Source: Marchantia polymorpha subsp. ruderalis (Eukaryota > Streptophyta > Marchantiopsida > Marchantiales > Marchantiaceae). From it: a DNA stretch of 64,000 nt. The position numbers were made by a program, and so were the translations under genes. The DNA is taken from positions 29,338,501 through 29,402,500 of the forward strand of contig AP031351.1 in assembly GCA_037833965.1 (NCBI GenBank), read 5' to 3'. Below are positions 11,535-23,407 of the stretch, piece by piece. The notes beneath the pieces were generated by a model. It searched no databases and was not told where the DNA came from. It saw only the letters and a program-made list of their open reading frames with translations. Position 1 is the stretch's first letter, and each line of letters opens with the position of its first letter.

Positions 11535-13511
11535 ACTAACACTACACGCTATCATTGCAGCCACACGACGCTCCAGATCTCGTGACTGCAACCACTTCTG
11601 CGTCTTGACTTGCCATAATACAAATCCTCGCAGACACCGCTTCACCTTCTCGGTCAATGCGTCGTTCCTGTGCTCCACTAACTGTCAATTCTTCTCTTCA
11701 GCCTCCGACAGTTTCGCCTCCATTTCATATAATTGCTCCTCGGTCTGCGAGCGCTCAGAGCTCAACTCATTGCACTTTGCCTCCAACTTCTCTATCAGTT
11801 CCTGGTCCAAAATCGTAGCAACCTCACACTCTGCCAGAGCCTTCATCTTCTTCGCCGCCAACTCTGCTACATGCCCTTGTTCCCTCCTCGCCGAATCTGC
11901 AATCAGTTCGTCTACTCGTCGCGACTCCACATTGAACGCTACCCGAGATGCCTCCAATCTATTTCGGAGATCGACTGTCGCACACCTGGTGACCTCAATG
12001 TTCTCACAAAGACCTTCACAGGTTTTTTCTGAAGTCCTCCGCAACTCGACTTCTTTGACCAATCTTTTTTGAAGTACCTCGTACTTCGACTCTGTCTCAT
12101 GTAACTATCGCTCCTTCGCTGCTGGTGCGGAAGTCGCTGCCACCTTTGCCCACGTCCTATTACGCACTAACTCCACGTAAGATCTAATGTTGGTGGTACC
12201 TGCATACTTCCCACGCTTGCTGTCGAGATAATAGAGTAGTGGGATCACCTGCCCACACAACACGTCCGCGGAATCTCAGAATTCTTCTGACTTTATCTCC
12301 TCCGCCGAAGGATCCTCGCCCGTTTCCAATATGACCGTCCCTATGAACGTTCGAGGTGACGCCACCTGTTGCGATGCAACAGTCTCTCCTACTAGATCTT
12401 CTACTACCCTCTCAGCAATCTTCTCCGTGGCCACAGGATCCGCCTCGGTGTCCGATGACACTGCCAATACCTGGGATGGCTTCTCCAAAGTAACTCATAC
12501 CCTAGTTCCTGCCGAAGGAACTTGATCACGTCCTATAGTTACTTCCGCCGTCATGATAGCCTTATCTTAATCTTTTTTCGTGACTCGGCGTGTCACTACT
12601 GACCTAGGGCTCACCATAGAAGTCCGAAGGTCCTTCTTCACTAGCACTTCCTTCTCTTTCACAACAGTTTCTACGTTCAACTTTGCTCCTACTTCTGGAT
12701 TGGGGCGTCCTTGCAATGCAGCAGCTCTACTCTTCGTGCTGCTATCAGCCTCCAATATCAATTGTCTTGCTTTCATCTTTGTCCTAGCCCAAAAATTAGG
12801 CAATTTGAGTTTGATGGGAACTGTCATGCTTTCACGTTCTTCAGTCACATCAACCTCCTAAAGCTTTTTTCTCTTCCGTGGTCATTCTTCTCGTCTATCC
12901 CTAGATTGCTCTGTTCTCCACAGAGCCAAGTTAATCTACTCGTCCTCTGGATCAGCATTGACCTCATTGGCACTTACAACATCTTCTCATGCCTAAGCGT
13001 GAGTTCGCATCAGAAACTCCCTCCTTTCTACAACAATCAACAGCCCCATCATCTTATAAAAACTAATCAAGAACGGAAAGAGGTAATTGGCTGATACTCT
13101 TGTAAGTACTCCAATGTGTTGTTGGATGTCAGTCCAAAAGATTTGCGCCCAGTGAATACGATCTCCTCGCAGTGCTCGTTCCACGAACCCAACTTGCCAA
13201 GTCATCATGTACGTGGTCCGAGAAGGTCGAAGGATCTGCATGAATGCCATCGCCACATTTTTCCTGAAACGATTGTGGTACCCAATGCTCCGATATCCAT
13301 TCTTGCCAGTGCGCGGCTTCTTAAATAAAGCTGCATTGGACTTTTCTTTCGCTCGGGTTACCTTGATACTCTCACTGTCGAATGTAAGGTCGTCATCATC
13401 TCCTGCGCAACTTTCCAAGACTTTCGTCTCATTCCAAATTTGCCAAGTCTTGGGATTTTCTAGATAGCTCGGCGGCTTTGGTGCACCATCGTTGTCCCAC
13501 TCCTGCACCAT
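11535..13511 (-). pseudogene. Retroelement gag-like ORF with coiled-coil, interrupted
   Basis: On the minus strand a long frame can be followed through scattered stops and frame changes. The N-terminal part (13511-12993) contains RKNVAMAFMQILRP, TWQVGFVERALRGD and HWAQIFW, a hydrophobic gag-like block. A linker follows (12848-12276) with AVSSDTEADPVATEK and VILETGEDPS. Next comes YYLDSKRGKYAG and SYVELVRNRTWAK near 12230-12150. Last is a heptad-rich coiled coil (12062-11685) with VDLRNRLEASRVAF, ELIEKLEAKCNELSSE and QTEEQLYEMEAKLSEAEE. I associate this architecture with abundant LTR-retroelement proteins of bryophytes, from memory only. In-frame stops show it is inactive. Confidence 0.6.
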
Positions 13512-14209
13512 TGAAGCACATATCCAATTCCAGCCTCAAAGCAAGAAGTTCATCCTCGCAAGAATCAATTTACCACGATAACCTCTCAAGCCTGACTCAT
13601 GAACTCTTAGTGCGGTCAATCAAATCGATCGTCTCATAGCTGCTTCTTCTCACTCGAGCGTCCTCACCACAGTCTCTCGTCGATTAGCGATAGTGTGGTC
13701 GTGGAATATGGGAGCCGAGCTCCATCCTCTCGGGTGTACTCCGTCGTCGCAACGGTAGATTCAACTCGTAAGAATTGAAAGTGCCGCCATTCAAATTTCT
13801 TTCCCGCGCGGCGCCATCTTTTACTTTGCTGGGTATCCTTCGCCGAAAGGGCTTTAGAGGTAACTCCAAAGTCGTCATTTTTTAATACTTAATACTCGTG
13901 TCCGAATACTGACCTAGGTTTTTGGAGAAGCTGGGTCTTCATCCGTCCTTCCGTCACTTGAGTCTTCCTCATCCGTTCCTTAGGATTAGAATCGGCCTCC
14001 GCAGGCCAAGCTCTTCTCCTGACGATCCTTCGTACTTTCTATTCCTACTTAGCATCTATAGTAAAAAGTTTTATTCTCTTCTATTCTAAGTACTACTACC
14101 TCAAAAGTTAAAACTTGCATGACTTTTACTTCCTAACTACTCTATTTCTGAAAAAAAAACAAAAAAACTACACTACCACATGCTCACCTACTCAATTGTA
14201 AGCGATCCC
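13512..14209. other. Linker between integrase remnant and gag-like ORF
   Basis: I see no convincing gene here. The minus strand has a 64-codon basic ORF (13878-13684), and the last part (about 13980-14200) is AT-rich with an A tract. If the integrase and gag-like pieces come from two copies, an LTR could lie here, but I could not find matching repeats. Confidence 0.35.
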
Positions 14210-14811
14210 ACGAACAACTCAGGAGTAGTACTTCTTCAGTCGCCACCCATTCACTCTGGTGCCCAACAGTTGTTCTGACAAGTTCGCCACCTTGACTGAT
14301 CCATTGAGGAACACTTCCGTCACTTTATAAGGTTCCATCCAACGCATATGTAGCTTCCCCAGAAATCGAGCATGTCGACTATCGTACATTAGAGCTAAAT
14401 CACTCTACTTCAATGTCACCGGTTGGATTTGACTGTCGTATGCCTCCTTCCTCTTGAGTTGAATTTGTTCCGTTCGCTCTATGGCTCCTTGCCGTCGTTC
14501 TTCTAGCGCCATCACTTCTTGTACCCGATAAAGCTGACTTTACTCCGCTCCCAATCGACGCTGGTCCAGTATCTGGTGAGTAGGTACCTCAAACTCAATG
14601 GGCAGTATCGCATGTTGCCCGTAGACCAAGAAATAGGGAGTTTGCTTAAAAGCCACCTTCTCCGTCGTCTGATACGCACATAAGGCGGCAGCTAACTTTG
14701 TATCCCAGTTATGCGCATGATTCACCGTCACCTTTTTTAGGACTTTACACAAAAGCCCATGGGACTTTTCTGTCAATCCGTTAGCCTTCGGATTATACGG
14801 CGTTAGCATTC
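14210..14811 (-). pseudogene. Ty3/gypsy integrase C-terminal part
   Basis: The minus strand reads MLTPYNPKANGLTEKSHGLL, matching the integrase YHPQTNGQAER motif with the catalytic-core glutamate at E14. It continues with WDTKLAAALCAYQTT and TPYFLVYGQHAILPIEFEVP, the usual LVYGxEAVLPIE block. The C-terminal tail follows after stops: DLALMYDSRHARF, WMEPYKVTEVF and VNGWRLKKYYS, as in the GPYKV...NGxxLKxYY tail. An intact protein would insert element cDNA into the host genome. Two in-frame stops make it a pseudogene. Confidence 0.85.
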
Positions 14812-15640
14812 AACAACTTTTCCTTTGATTGGTGAAGCCTTTGATGGATATGCTACACAAACTCGTTGCTGCTACCTTAGTTGAAAACTCCTCTTCTTTC
14901 GAAAACTTCATCAAACTTGAAAAAGTAATGGGATGAGCACCGTACATGAGGTAAAATGAAGACACATTTGTGGATGCATTTACAAAATTGTTGTATGCAA
15001 ATTCCACAAGAGTCAAAAGACTATCTTTCTCATTTTGTTACTCTAATGTGAATGTCCGTAGCATATACTTTACAATTCTATTGGCTCTCTCTGTTTGACC
15101 ATTAGTCTAATGATGATAAGCTGTTGATATTGGTGATTTGATTTTGAAAACACTAAACAAATTTTTTCAAAACAAACTAGTGAAATGAATACATCTATAA
15201 GTTATTAAAACTTTGCTTAATTCATGATTCACAATAACACCATCTAAGTATAATTGAGCAAGTTGTGGAGCCATCATTGTTTTTGTGGTTGATCTGATGT
15301 GAATTATCTTGCTCATTTTTTCTACAAAAACCATCACTAAATCATTTGTTAACAAAAATTTTGATAACTCACATACAAGATCCATGGTGGCATGTTCTCA
15401 TCGTTGTTTGGGAATATGGAGAAGCTGTAATAAACCAGCTGGTTTTTGATAACTTGCCTTGTTTTGTTGACTAGCAACATAACTTTGAACGTAAGCCTCC
15501 ACATACTCTCGTAGTTTAGGCTAAAATCGTTGAATGCTCTCCAAGATCTTTTCCACTTCCACATGACATGCAATGGTTGTATCATGATTTTTTGATAAAA
15601 TTGTTGCGCGTAATTCTTGATATTGTGGACTCCATATCTG
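14812..15640 (-). pseudogene. Second Ty3/gypsy integrase fragment (zinc-binding and core)
   Basis: From high to low coordinates the minus strand gives ELRATILSKNHD and IACHVEVEKILESIQRF, a decayed HHCC zinc-binding region. NKASYQKPAGLLQ follows, as in CQRxKASxQKPAGLLQPL. The core then shows VMVFVEKMSKIIHI, APQLAQLYLDGV, LVEFAYNNFVNASTN and SSFYLMYGAHP. The last phrase differs from the LVYGQHAILPIE of the adjacent fragment, so these are two different gypsy lineages abutting in the same orientation. Stops and frameshifts are present throughout. Confidence 0.85.
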
Positions 15641-16269
15641 AAAACATACAATATACTAGAAATGATTTTGTATGTTTTGTTCATCTAATCACATAATTTT
15701 GAGAGTAAAATGATTTTATGAACCAAAAAACATGTTATAAAATCATTTTTAAAAATTTTATTGATTGTATAGTGAAATCTTATGTATGTTTCAATTTTTG
15801 TTTCAAATCTAGATCATACGTTTATAGAAAGTTATGAGTGTTAAAAATTAAGGAAATTTTTTTGGATACCAAAAAATAAATCTTGGAAAAATTTGAACAG
15901 AGTTATTCCTTTTTTTTTATTTGAATTTAGCTTTTGATAATTTGTAAAAGTGTGTATTGAAAGATATATTATGTGTTGGCTAAAATTTCTTTGAAAGATC
16001 AAAGAAATATTATAATTAAAAGATCATAATTTTGTCTCTTTGAAAGAGTCAAAATTATGTTATTTTGAAGTATAAGGTATACAAATCCAAGCAAAGAGCC
16101 TAAAACTTTTTGATTTCCTTATTCATAGTTTTTGTCATGTAAAAAGGGTTTTTGGAAGAGACATTTTGAGTGTTTTCAACTTATAGAAATATGAATAAAC
16201 TACGTAGTTGAAAAGTTAGGTTATCCAAGTACCTCAAGGCTTGGATGTTATATTATTCCTAGATTTAAA
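15641..16269. other. AT-rich DNA, no gene recognised
   Basis: The sequence is AT-rich with many stops in all frames. It separates the minus-strand gypsy fragments from the plus-strand gag remnant. Confidence 0.4.
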
Positions 16270-17040
16270 GTGGAGTTTGAAAAGATATTAATAAGTCAAC
16301 CTCCAATAGTGAAACGCAAAACTTGTTTTTATCGTGGAGAGGAGAACCACAAAGTGGTTAATTGCTCCTTGCGGAAAAAAGTTAGGACATTGAGGAGAAA
16401 AAAAACTTGAGAGTTTTGAAACTTCATTTAGGATCATCATAGCCACATGAATCTCAAAACGTAACTTTTTGTGACGATTGTGGAGCGATTGGACTACCGG
16501 TAAGACACGAATGCACTGGAGTGAAAGCACTTCTCAAATCACTTGTGAAAGATATTGATGGCAAATATAATGCAGAGACGTGGAAGTTAATCTTGGGTGA
16601 TTCAAATTCTAATTGAAGATGGAGATCATCATTCGGATGATGGAGAATATGATGTTGAGGATAAGACTCATTGTGTGTTTATGGGAGGAGAGAGTAATGA
16701 CTATATTGAACAAGCCTATTTTTTGTGTTTACTTTGATGAATTACTCAAGGATGTAATAACTGCTATTTGTATTGAATTACAAAGTTTCATATAAATTTC
16801 TAATAAAAAAAATTACCTGCAAATGGAAAAAAGGTTGATGTTTTATGAGAGAGAGAATGAATATGTATAATCTTTTGTTAGAGACTTCAAAAGGGCTTGC
16901 ATAAGAAACAATGAGAGGAAGAAATATGAATCAGTTATGTTTTTTTGCCGGATTTTGTGGAGGATTCAACTTTCAAGTGATACAAAGTATATAAGAAAGT
17001 TACAAAAAGTTGATGTGTGAGTTCAAATTCTTGAAACAAG
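16270..17040 (+). pseudogene. Retroelement gag remnant with a mutated CCHC zinc knuckle
   Basis: An open frame at 16270-16410 contains CFYRGEENHKVVNC. It has CX2CX4HX4C spacing with the second cysteine replaced by arginine. Downstream frames give FCDDCGAIGLPVRHECTG, a further cysteine/histidine cluster, and then broken charged sequence (FVRDFKRACIRNNERKKYE). A zinc knuckle of this kind binds RNA in retroelement Gag proteins. The reading frame is closed several times, so this is a remnant. The hAT-type insertion begins immediately after it. Confidence 0.6.
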
Positions 17041-17048
17041 GGTACAAT

Positions 17049-17979
17049 TAGGCCTCGGCAACGTAAGGTAAAAGTTAAACGGGTAATAAAATGTGTTCTA
17101 CCTTTACTCTGCCCCTACACTTACCACATTGATCGCGCTTTACTTATATCTTTACCTCTACTTTACCCTTTAACCGGGTGATTACCCAATAAAATTTAAA
17201 AATACACTTTACCTTTACTTTATCTCTCTAACAGGTAATTATCCAATAAATATAAAAAATATAATTTCTCTTTAATTTCTCTGTTAATCAGATAATTTTC
17301 CAATAAAAAAATAAAATACATTTAATCTATATCTATTCATCTACTTTCTTAAATCACCAAATGATTGCATATGATGAGAGTTTCTAATGACAACTTATGA
17401 ACATCAATATTGATTCTCTTAATTTCTAATGAATACGGAGTTTATCAGTTTGCCAATAATAAGTGAAAAGGTTAATTTATTATCTAAATAATATATATAA
17501 GATGTATAAATATATTTTTTCTAATTTTAAAAATCTTTTGATATAAAACATGAAAAACTTGTTTCTGAAGGATGTGAATCCTTCATCATTTTCTATTCTT
17601 AATCTATTCTTTTATTCAAAAGATGACTTAAAATATACAAGGAAAGCTTGAGCATCATTAGACAATTGTATTATTTATGTAGAGTAATTAATAATCTTAG
17701 CATATCTTACAACTGAAAGACATGTCAACGCTTTTGCTCTGATATAGGATTATACATGTATTTATAATTATTAAAGGCCATAAGTTTTGTTATGTACAAA
17801 AAATCCGACATATAAATATTGCCAACTGAAGAGGCAATTACTCGGGTAATGGGTAAGTAAATTGACATTACCTTTACTCTACCCTCTACCTCACCCATTG
17901 ATAATCTTCCTACCTTTACCTTAACTTTTACCTTTTACTCTTGAGTAAAAGGTATTTTACCTTACCTTGCCGAGGCTTA
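17049..17979. mobile_element. Non-autonomous hAT-type transposon inserted in gag remnant
   Basis: The termini are inverted: TAGGCCTCGGCAACGTAAGG at the left and, reverse-complemented, TAAGCCTCGGCAAGGTAAGG at the right. Flanks are GGTACAAT (17041-17048) and GGTACAAC (17980-17987), an 8-bp target duplication with one change. Eight-bp duplications and TAGG/CAGG starts are typical of the hAT superfamily. Many subterminal copies of CTTTACCT/AGGTAAAG and GGGTAAT lie within 250 bp of each end, as in hAT elements. The 931-bp body encodes nothing, so the element is non-autonomous. Confidence 0.85.
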
Positions 17980-17987
17980 GGTACAAC

Positions 17988-18600
17988 AAGAAAATGAGGT
18001 CTTAAATGGAGAGAACCGAGAAGTTGAAGTCAAACTTTCACGTGGTGTTGAGGAAAGTTGGAGATGATGATGGATTCCACAATGGTGAAAATAAGTCAAT
18101 GTTCAAGAAGAATTTTGTTGGAGGTTTGAAATCAGATGTTCAAAGTATGGTGAGATTTGAATTGTTATTGAAATGAAAGAAAATTTAGAAGATGATGATT
18201 CTAGCTTGATGGCTAGAAAAGCAACTCCCCATGTCGTAATGAGATCCACTATTTCAAATCTTGATAGTTACTCCAAAATGAATTTCCCAATGTAAATTTT
18301 CAACATGAGTTAAAATCCATTACAAAAACTCTAGTTGATCTTAAGATCAACGTAATGGAGTTGGGGAAAAGAGATATCAAAATGTAGAAGTAGAATTTTG
18401 GGAATATGAAAACTATCTTTCAAGATAAAATCCATCTTCAAGGAACTGTGGGGTTTCTTGTTTTACTTGTGGGTATTTTCATTTTCAGCGAAATTGTCTT
18501 CAACAACATGATGGAGTTCGGCAAAACAACAATTCACCTTCCACACAACAAGCCAAAGATAAGGGGTAGCATTCATTGATGTATTTCCTCATCAGTACAC
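17988..18600 (+). pseudogene. Continuation of the gag remnant, with zinc-knuckle-like motif
   Basis: Downstream of the hAT insertion the plus strand shows NFVGGLKSDVQSMVRFE, resembling the FxxGLxxxIxxxV segment of gypsy Gag. This is followed by acidic sequence and then CFTCGYFHFQRNC, a zinc-knuckle-like motif that has lost spacing residues, and an SPSTQQAKDKG tail. Together with the upstream part it forms one decayed Gag region. Stops in the frame show inactivity. Confidence 0.6.
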
Positions 18601-18631
18601 TTTAAAAAAATGAGAGAGCTCAAAATTAAAC

Positions 18632-19565
18632 ATGGTTATTCTTGCGTATGAAAAGAAACGTGCTAGATTTGCGGATGGGTCAATCTTCATGAAGTACATG
18701 TCAAGTTGGAATACACAATTAAGTGGAGTGAGTCAACTAAGGTTACTACAATCTCCGACTTGGTTCTCATATTGGTTTACCTTATATGGCTTTGCGGTAA
18801 CTCATAATACTTCTAGAAGAATAGATTTACTCCTCATGGTCATTTTACAAACAACCTCTCAAACATTCTCTCCATTCATCACGCAAGTTCACGTACATCT
18901 CAACACTTCAATATGCTCAAAACGTCACTTTTTCATTGATGAAACAAGTCTCTACCTATGAACTCTTCAAACTTGCTTGAAAATCTATTCTCTACTTTTA
19001 TATATAACTATTGGAGAATTTAAACATAATTCCAAATAGCAATTCTTATCCAACTTGTATATACAGAGATATATCATTGTAAATTTGATTAGTTTCCAAT
19101 ACGTGGCAATATGTCATTGGTTTCCCGAACCTTTTAGATGTATATTAATCCCTAGACTGAAGTGACGACATGTCATTTGTGACTTTTTAACTTCTAGAAT
19201 TTTCACTTGCCACTAAATCAACATTAGATTTAGTCTAACTTGTGAAGTTCTCATTACTTAAATAAATCAATCAAAATAAACATGAAGTCAAAATTTTTTT
19301 CCCTTGGAATCTAAATTTTTGTAAGGATAAAAATAAAAATGCACATTCAAATCTTCTAGAATTCTTTTAATTATTCCATCAAATATAGACATTATAGCTA
19401 AACATATTCATAACTTGATAAACTTAGTTATAACTAGTTAGATTTAATCATAACTAGCTAAACTTTGTTATATATCTAACCTAACCATGATTGACTCCTT
19501 GGCTATCTCTAGTATCATTTTACATACACAAAAATTGGTTTTACAAACTAGGTACACTTCGAATC
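18632..19565 (-). repeat. Inverted copy of the LTR-like block
   Basis: The reverse complement of about 18790-19565 aligns by eye with about 9850-10540, keeping the same order of shared words across some 700 bp with moderate divergence. Because its orientation is opposite to both copia pol remnants, it is most simply a solo LTR or the end of another copy inserted the other way round. The flank at 18632-18790 has no recognised feature. Confidence 0.6.
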
Positions 19566-19683
19566 TAGGAAAAGTTTATTGGAAAGCAGTGATTATGAGA
19601 TTGTTAAAAAGTATTGTGGATTATATCTTAATTTTTGATGTTTTATTAGAAATTGGTTTATTATGTCAAATTCTTGTTTAGTT

Positions 19684-20140
19684 GTGCTGATGCTGACCAT
19701 GAACATGATCTAGACAAAAGTAGATTTAAAACTAAATATATGTTCACATTTGGCGACGTAAGCATTAAATGGAGATCTATCTTGCAAAAGTACTTAGTTC
19801 ACTGAATAACAAAAGTTGAGTATGTGACATCAGCAAAAACGAAAAGAAATTATTTGGTTGAATAGACTTATCATGTAGATGGGATTGACACATGGTGTGA
19901 TCAATCTTCATTGTGATAGCTAGAGCGCTTTATATTTGACATCAAACCAGGCCATGAATAGCAAAATAAAACAAATCTACATAAAATATCACTTTATTAG
20001 ATAAGCAATGTTTAATAAAACGATTGAGCTAGTCAAGACAGAGGATAAATTCAAACGAGTTAATACGTTGACCAACATTATTACTTTGAAGAGTTTCAAG
20101 CGAGACTATGCTACTATGTAAGTTGTGCATGAAAAGCAAA
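19684..20140 (+). pseudogene. Second Ty1/copia RNase H remnant
   Basis: The plus strand reads CADADHEHDLDKSRFK and YMFTFGDVSIKWRSILQKYL. These correspond to the copia segment YxDADxAGDLDKRRSTxGYVFTLGGGAISWRSKLQ. After stops it continues with VEYVTSAKTKRNYLVE and a decayed KHI-YHFIR equivalent. It is better preserved at its start than the copy at 8489-9110 and shares downstream sequence with it. Multiple stops make it non-functional. Confidence 0.8.
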
Positions 20141-21284
20141 AATAGAATTTGCTAACATAGTATCTTGATATATATCTTTATATATAAACTCTATCTTGTG
20201 ATGATTACGAATCAAATTTAGTTAATTTTTGTGTAAAGAAGTGTTTTGTATAAATTTTTTTCTAGAATTTACCGCAGAGTAATTATACAGATTAAAAAGT
20301 TTTTGTTCCCATTATATTAACAAATTTTTAGTTAACTTTTTATATTCTTATTCTATGATTACGGTTCAGTACCAGTTAATTCTTGTATAAATTCTTGTGG
20401 TAGATTTTTGTCTAAAAATTCTCACGAAATAATAATATAGATTAAAAATATTATTTTTTACTTAACACAAATTAAAAATAAGTTGTTGAAATTAATTTTG
20501 GGTAATGAGTAACCTAAGTTTCTAATTTCTTAGAGCTACGTTGGTCTTCGATGTTGGATATATATTCCAAGTCTTCGGCACTGTATCAATATTATTTTTC
20601 ACTATGTTAATAAATTCTCTATGTGGTTTCTATGTGGATATAAAACTTTTAAAAGTGAAACATGTTACTAAAGTGTGTACTCGTGTTTATTTATCTGAGT
20701 GTTTAGTTATCAACGTCCTACATATTTTCAACTGAAAATAAATCATTGACATGAACATAATCAGATGTGAATCACTACTTGTCGAAGTAGAGAATGCACA
20801 TATGCTAATACTACCTATGTTTTTTACGTTCTTGTTAAACTTCTCCGCACACAACTTACATTCCTTGTGAATCAAGAACTACAGTGCAAAAAATTGTTGT
20901 GAACAAGTCAAAGCAATTCAACCCACATAAAAGAAAAGTATACAAGTAATAAAACTTGTGACTTCTTGTAATTATATATGAAATATTTTGAACTTTACAC
21001 GCGGTAAACCTACCTTCGTGACATATATTTTCTAGCATGCATGACATGCTATCCAACATGCTAAATAGAATAATGCTTGTTTCCCTTGGTAAGATGGATG
21101 TATGTCTCAATTTCTAAATAAAGTTTTGGAAAGCTTGGCTATTATTTCACTACTCGCCACAAATCACAAAAATCTGGATAATTGTATCATCCACACTCTT
21201 CTTGAATGAAACCATAACTTTTGCAATGCTCGGCCAATACTTCCAATTCAACTAGAGGTACCTCTTAATTAGACACCAATGCTA
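20141..21284. other. AT-rich copia flank and unannotated DNA
   Basis: The first part (to about 20700) resembles sequence after the first copia remnant, for example TATATATTCCAAG near 20560 and the ATATACTCCAAGG string near 9425. The remainder is AT-rich without a supported gene. Confidence 0.4.
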
Positions 21285-21321
21285 TCTCAATATCAAATAG
21301 CCACACTATTTGATATTGAGA
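21285..21321. repeat. Perfect 16-bp inverted repeat (hairpin)
   Basis: The arms TCTCAATATCAAATAG (21285-21300) and its exact reverse complement (21306-21321) are separated by the 5-nt loop CCACA. There is no T tract and no neighbouring gene end, so a bacterial-type terminator reading is not appropriate. Confidence 0.9.
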
Positions 21322-21610
21322 CTCTAAACACTCTTGCAACCTAGCAAATTTTATATCATTAATGGTATTGTTGGAATTTATAAGTTTACTTTCAAATCAA
21401 ACTAGAGGATAATGCAGAATCTACTAGAACTGTATGTACATCGAAGTATGACCTTGTTCAATCGTTGAGAAAAAAAAACGAAAAAGAGAGGTCTCCTATT
21501 GTACCCAAAGACGAAAAAAACTCCTATTGTATCCATGTGGTGCAGTGATAATACTTGTAAAAGCGATGAGGTTTACTCACATCCCTTCAATACATCTCAA
21601 AGAAGTGACT

Positions 21611-22331
21611 TCATGCAATCACAATTTGGGATGGTAACAAGAGTGCCCAACCACTTATAAATAGAAGCGAAGTGACTTTTTGACAAGGTTGAGTCCTAGT
21701 TAGCTGTTCGCCTTTCTCAACCGAAATCTCGGTTGTGAACCATGTAGCAGTGAGCCAGCGACCCATTAGTTGCCCAAATGAAGCTGGCAATGTAGCGATG
21801 GGTTTGAGTATCAAAGTTTGTTCATCAAGGACATCCTTGGTGCAAAAGCTGTCTAAAAAAGGAACAGATTTCATCAGTCGAAGTTATTGAACACCCTTCA
21901 GCGAGCAAGAATCACACTAGAAGCCAAGAAGCAGGAATTCTAGGGCATGTATTGTTGATCCGAGTCTGCATGCTGGACTCCGATCCACGAAAGTCACTTT
22001 TGGCCGAGTGAAGGAGCATACAATGGAATTGAAGTCCTCATAACTGCAAGGGCTAATTTTCACATAGGGAGGTGATACTTTCCTGTACTTGTTCCTCGTA
22101 GAAATGGGCTGAATCCGGTTGAGTTTTGAACAAACCGAACGATCACAAATTCTCAGAAGAGCAACCTTGGTGATCTATTGTTCAGCTGAACTTCAAAATA
22201 AATGACCTCACCTGTGATTTTGTGCTTAAAGCTTGTACTCTCACACATCTCAAGTTAAGCTCTAGATTTCGAAGTGTCTTTAGAGATAAATCTTCATTAA
22301 GTTCCTTGCATGGCAGATGCTAAGATTAATG
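21611..22331 (-). other. Candidate minus-strand exons of an unidentified gene
   Basis: The minus strand has an exon-like stretch at about 22331-22241. It follows an acceptor (TTAATCTTAG), reads ELNEDLSLKTLRNLELNLR then CVRVQALSTKSQ, and is followed by the donor GTGAGG. Downstream, an 81-codon open frame includes PPYVKISPCSYEDFNSIV and ends LEFLLLGF-stop near 21940. A further open frame (21874-21611) follows a strong pyrimidine-AG acceptor. No family is recognised and the exon joins are uncertain. This could be a decayed gene or coincidence. Confidence 0.3.
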
Positions 22332-22560
22332 TCACTCATGTACGTTGGACATGCCCAATATTCAGATATCGAAAAAGTATTCTCCATAGAAGAGTTGGAA
22401 AACTGCCTCCACCTTCAACATCGGACTATACAAGGGAGGTCCTCTTAAGTTTGTTAAATTCAACAGTGGAAGTCCTCAATCATAACCCGCAGTACTGCAA
22501 CTCCAAAGAATACTAGAGAAGAAGGTGTAGCAAGAAGGAAGAAATAAAAACAAAAACGAA
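22332..22560. other. Spacer, no supported exon
   Basis: Short open frames exist on both strands, none with convincing splice context. The stretch may be an intron of the candidate minus-strand locus. Confidence 0.3.
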
Positions 22561-23258
22561 CTGACCTACATTTGAAGATACTGACGGTCAGTCATTGAAT
22601 AGCGAGAAAACTCACAAACCAAAAAGCTCCACAATGTGAAAGACGAAAATTTCGCAGAGGGAGAGACCAGAATAACAACGAATACATATAAATACATAAA
22701 CTGAAGTCTAGAGAAGAGGAGGAAGACACAACCAAGATCTTCACGTAAGTGTCCACTGCTTTGCCGCCAACCCGGATCTCTGCAGGTGATGAGCAAATCT
22801 GAGCGAATTTGCTCCAAATTGCTCATCTTCCCACCAGAGAAGATCAAGAAGATAGGTCCCGGACCATACGTCGCTGCTGGATGCAAATGGGTCCAAATGA
22901 CCAAACGGGTCTGCCCGCCTCCAGGCAGCCGCCTCGACCAATGCTACGCACCGCCACCTCGATCTGAACAATGGGATCGATCACCAAATCTGCCCCGACT
23001 CGTTCTCTTCGGAGAAAACGCGCTCTCGCGCTCGACATGGATAGAACAACGTCTCGAAGCAGTCACATCGTAGTTGTGACTCCGACTGCAGCACCGGACC
23101 CACCTTACTCGGTTCGGGCCTCAGCAGCTCTGTCCCCGCTGTACGGCCACGCGTTGAGGACGCCCCGCCTCCGGCCGCCCACGACCCGCGGAAGAGGAAC
23201 TGTTTCATATAGAAATCGGAATATACATGCGCATGTAAAGAAGAAGAATATATCGTAA
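22561..23258 (-). other. GC-rich island, possible first exon of the minus-strand locus
   Basis: GC content rises sharply at about 22850-23210 between AT-rich flanks. The minus strand has an ORF from 23208 beginning MKQFLFRGSWAAGG, rich in Gly, Ala, Arg and Ser like a plastid transit peptide. Overlapping ORFs of similar length exist in four other frames, as expected from GC-rich DNA alone, so coding is not established. The island could be the 5' end of the candidate exons at 21.6-22.3 kb. Confidence 0.25.
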
Positions 23259-23407
23259 TAAACTGGAGCAGGTGGTCTTCATGAAAATCAAAAGTTCCGA
23301 CAGCGAAATATCATCGAGGTGGTCATGTGGAGTTATTAAGCAATTGTACAGCTATTACAAATAGGTCAAATATTTATAATTTGATATGATTGTCCACTCG
23401 ACCTGAG

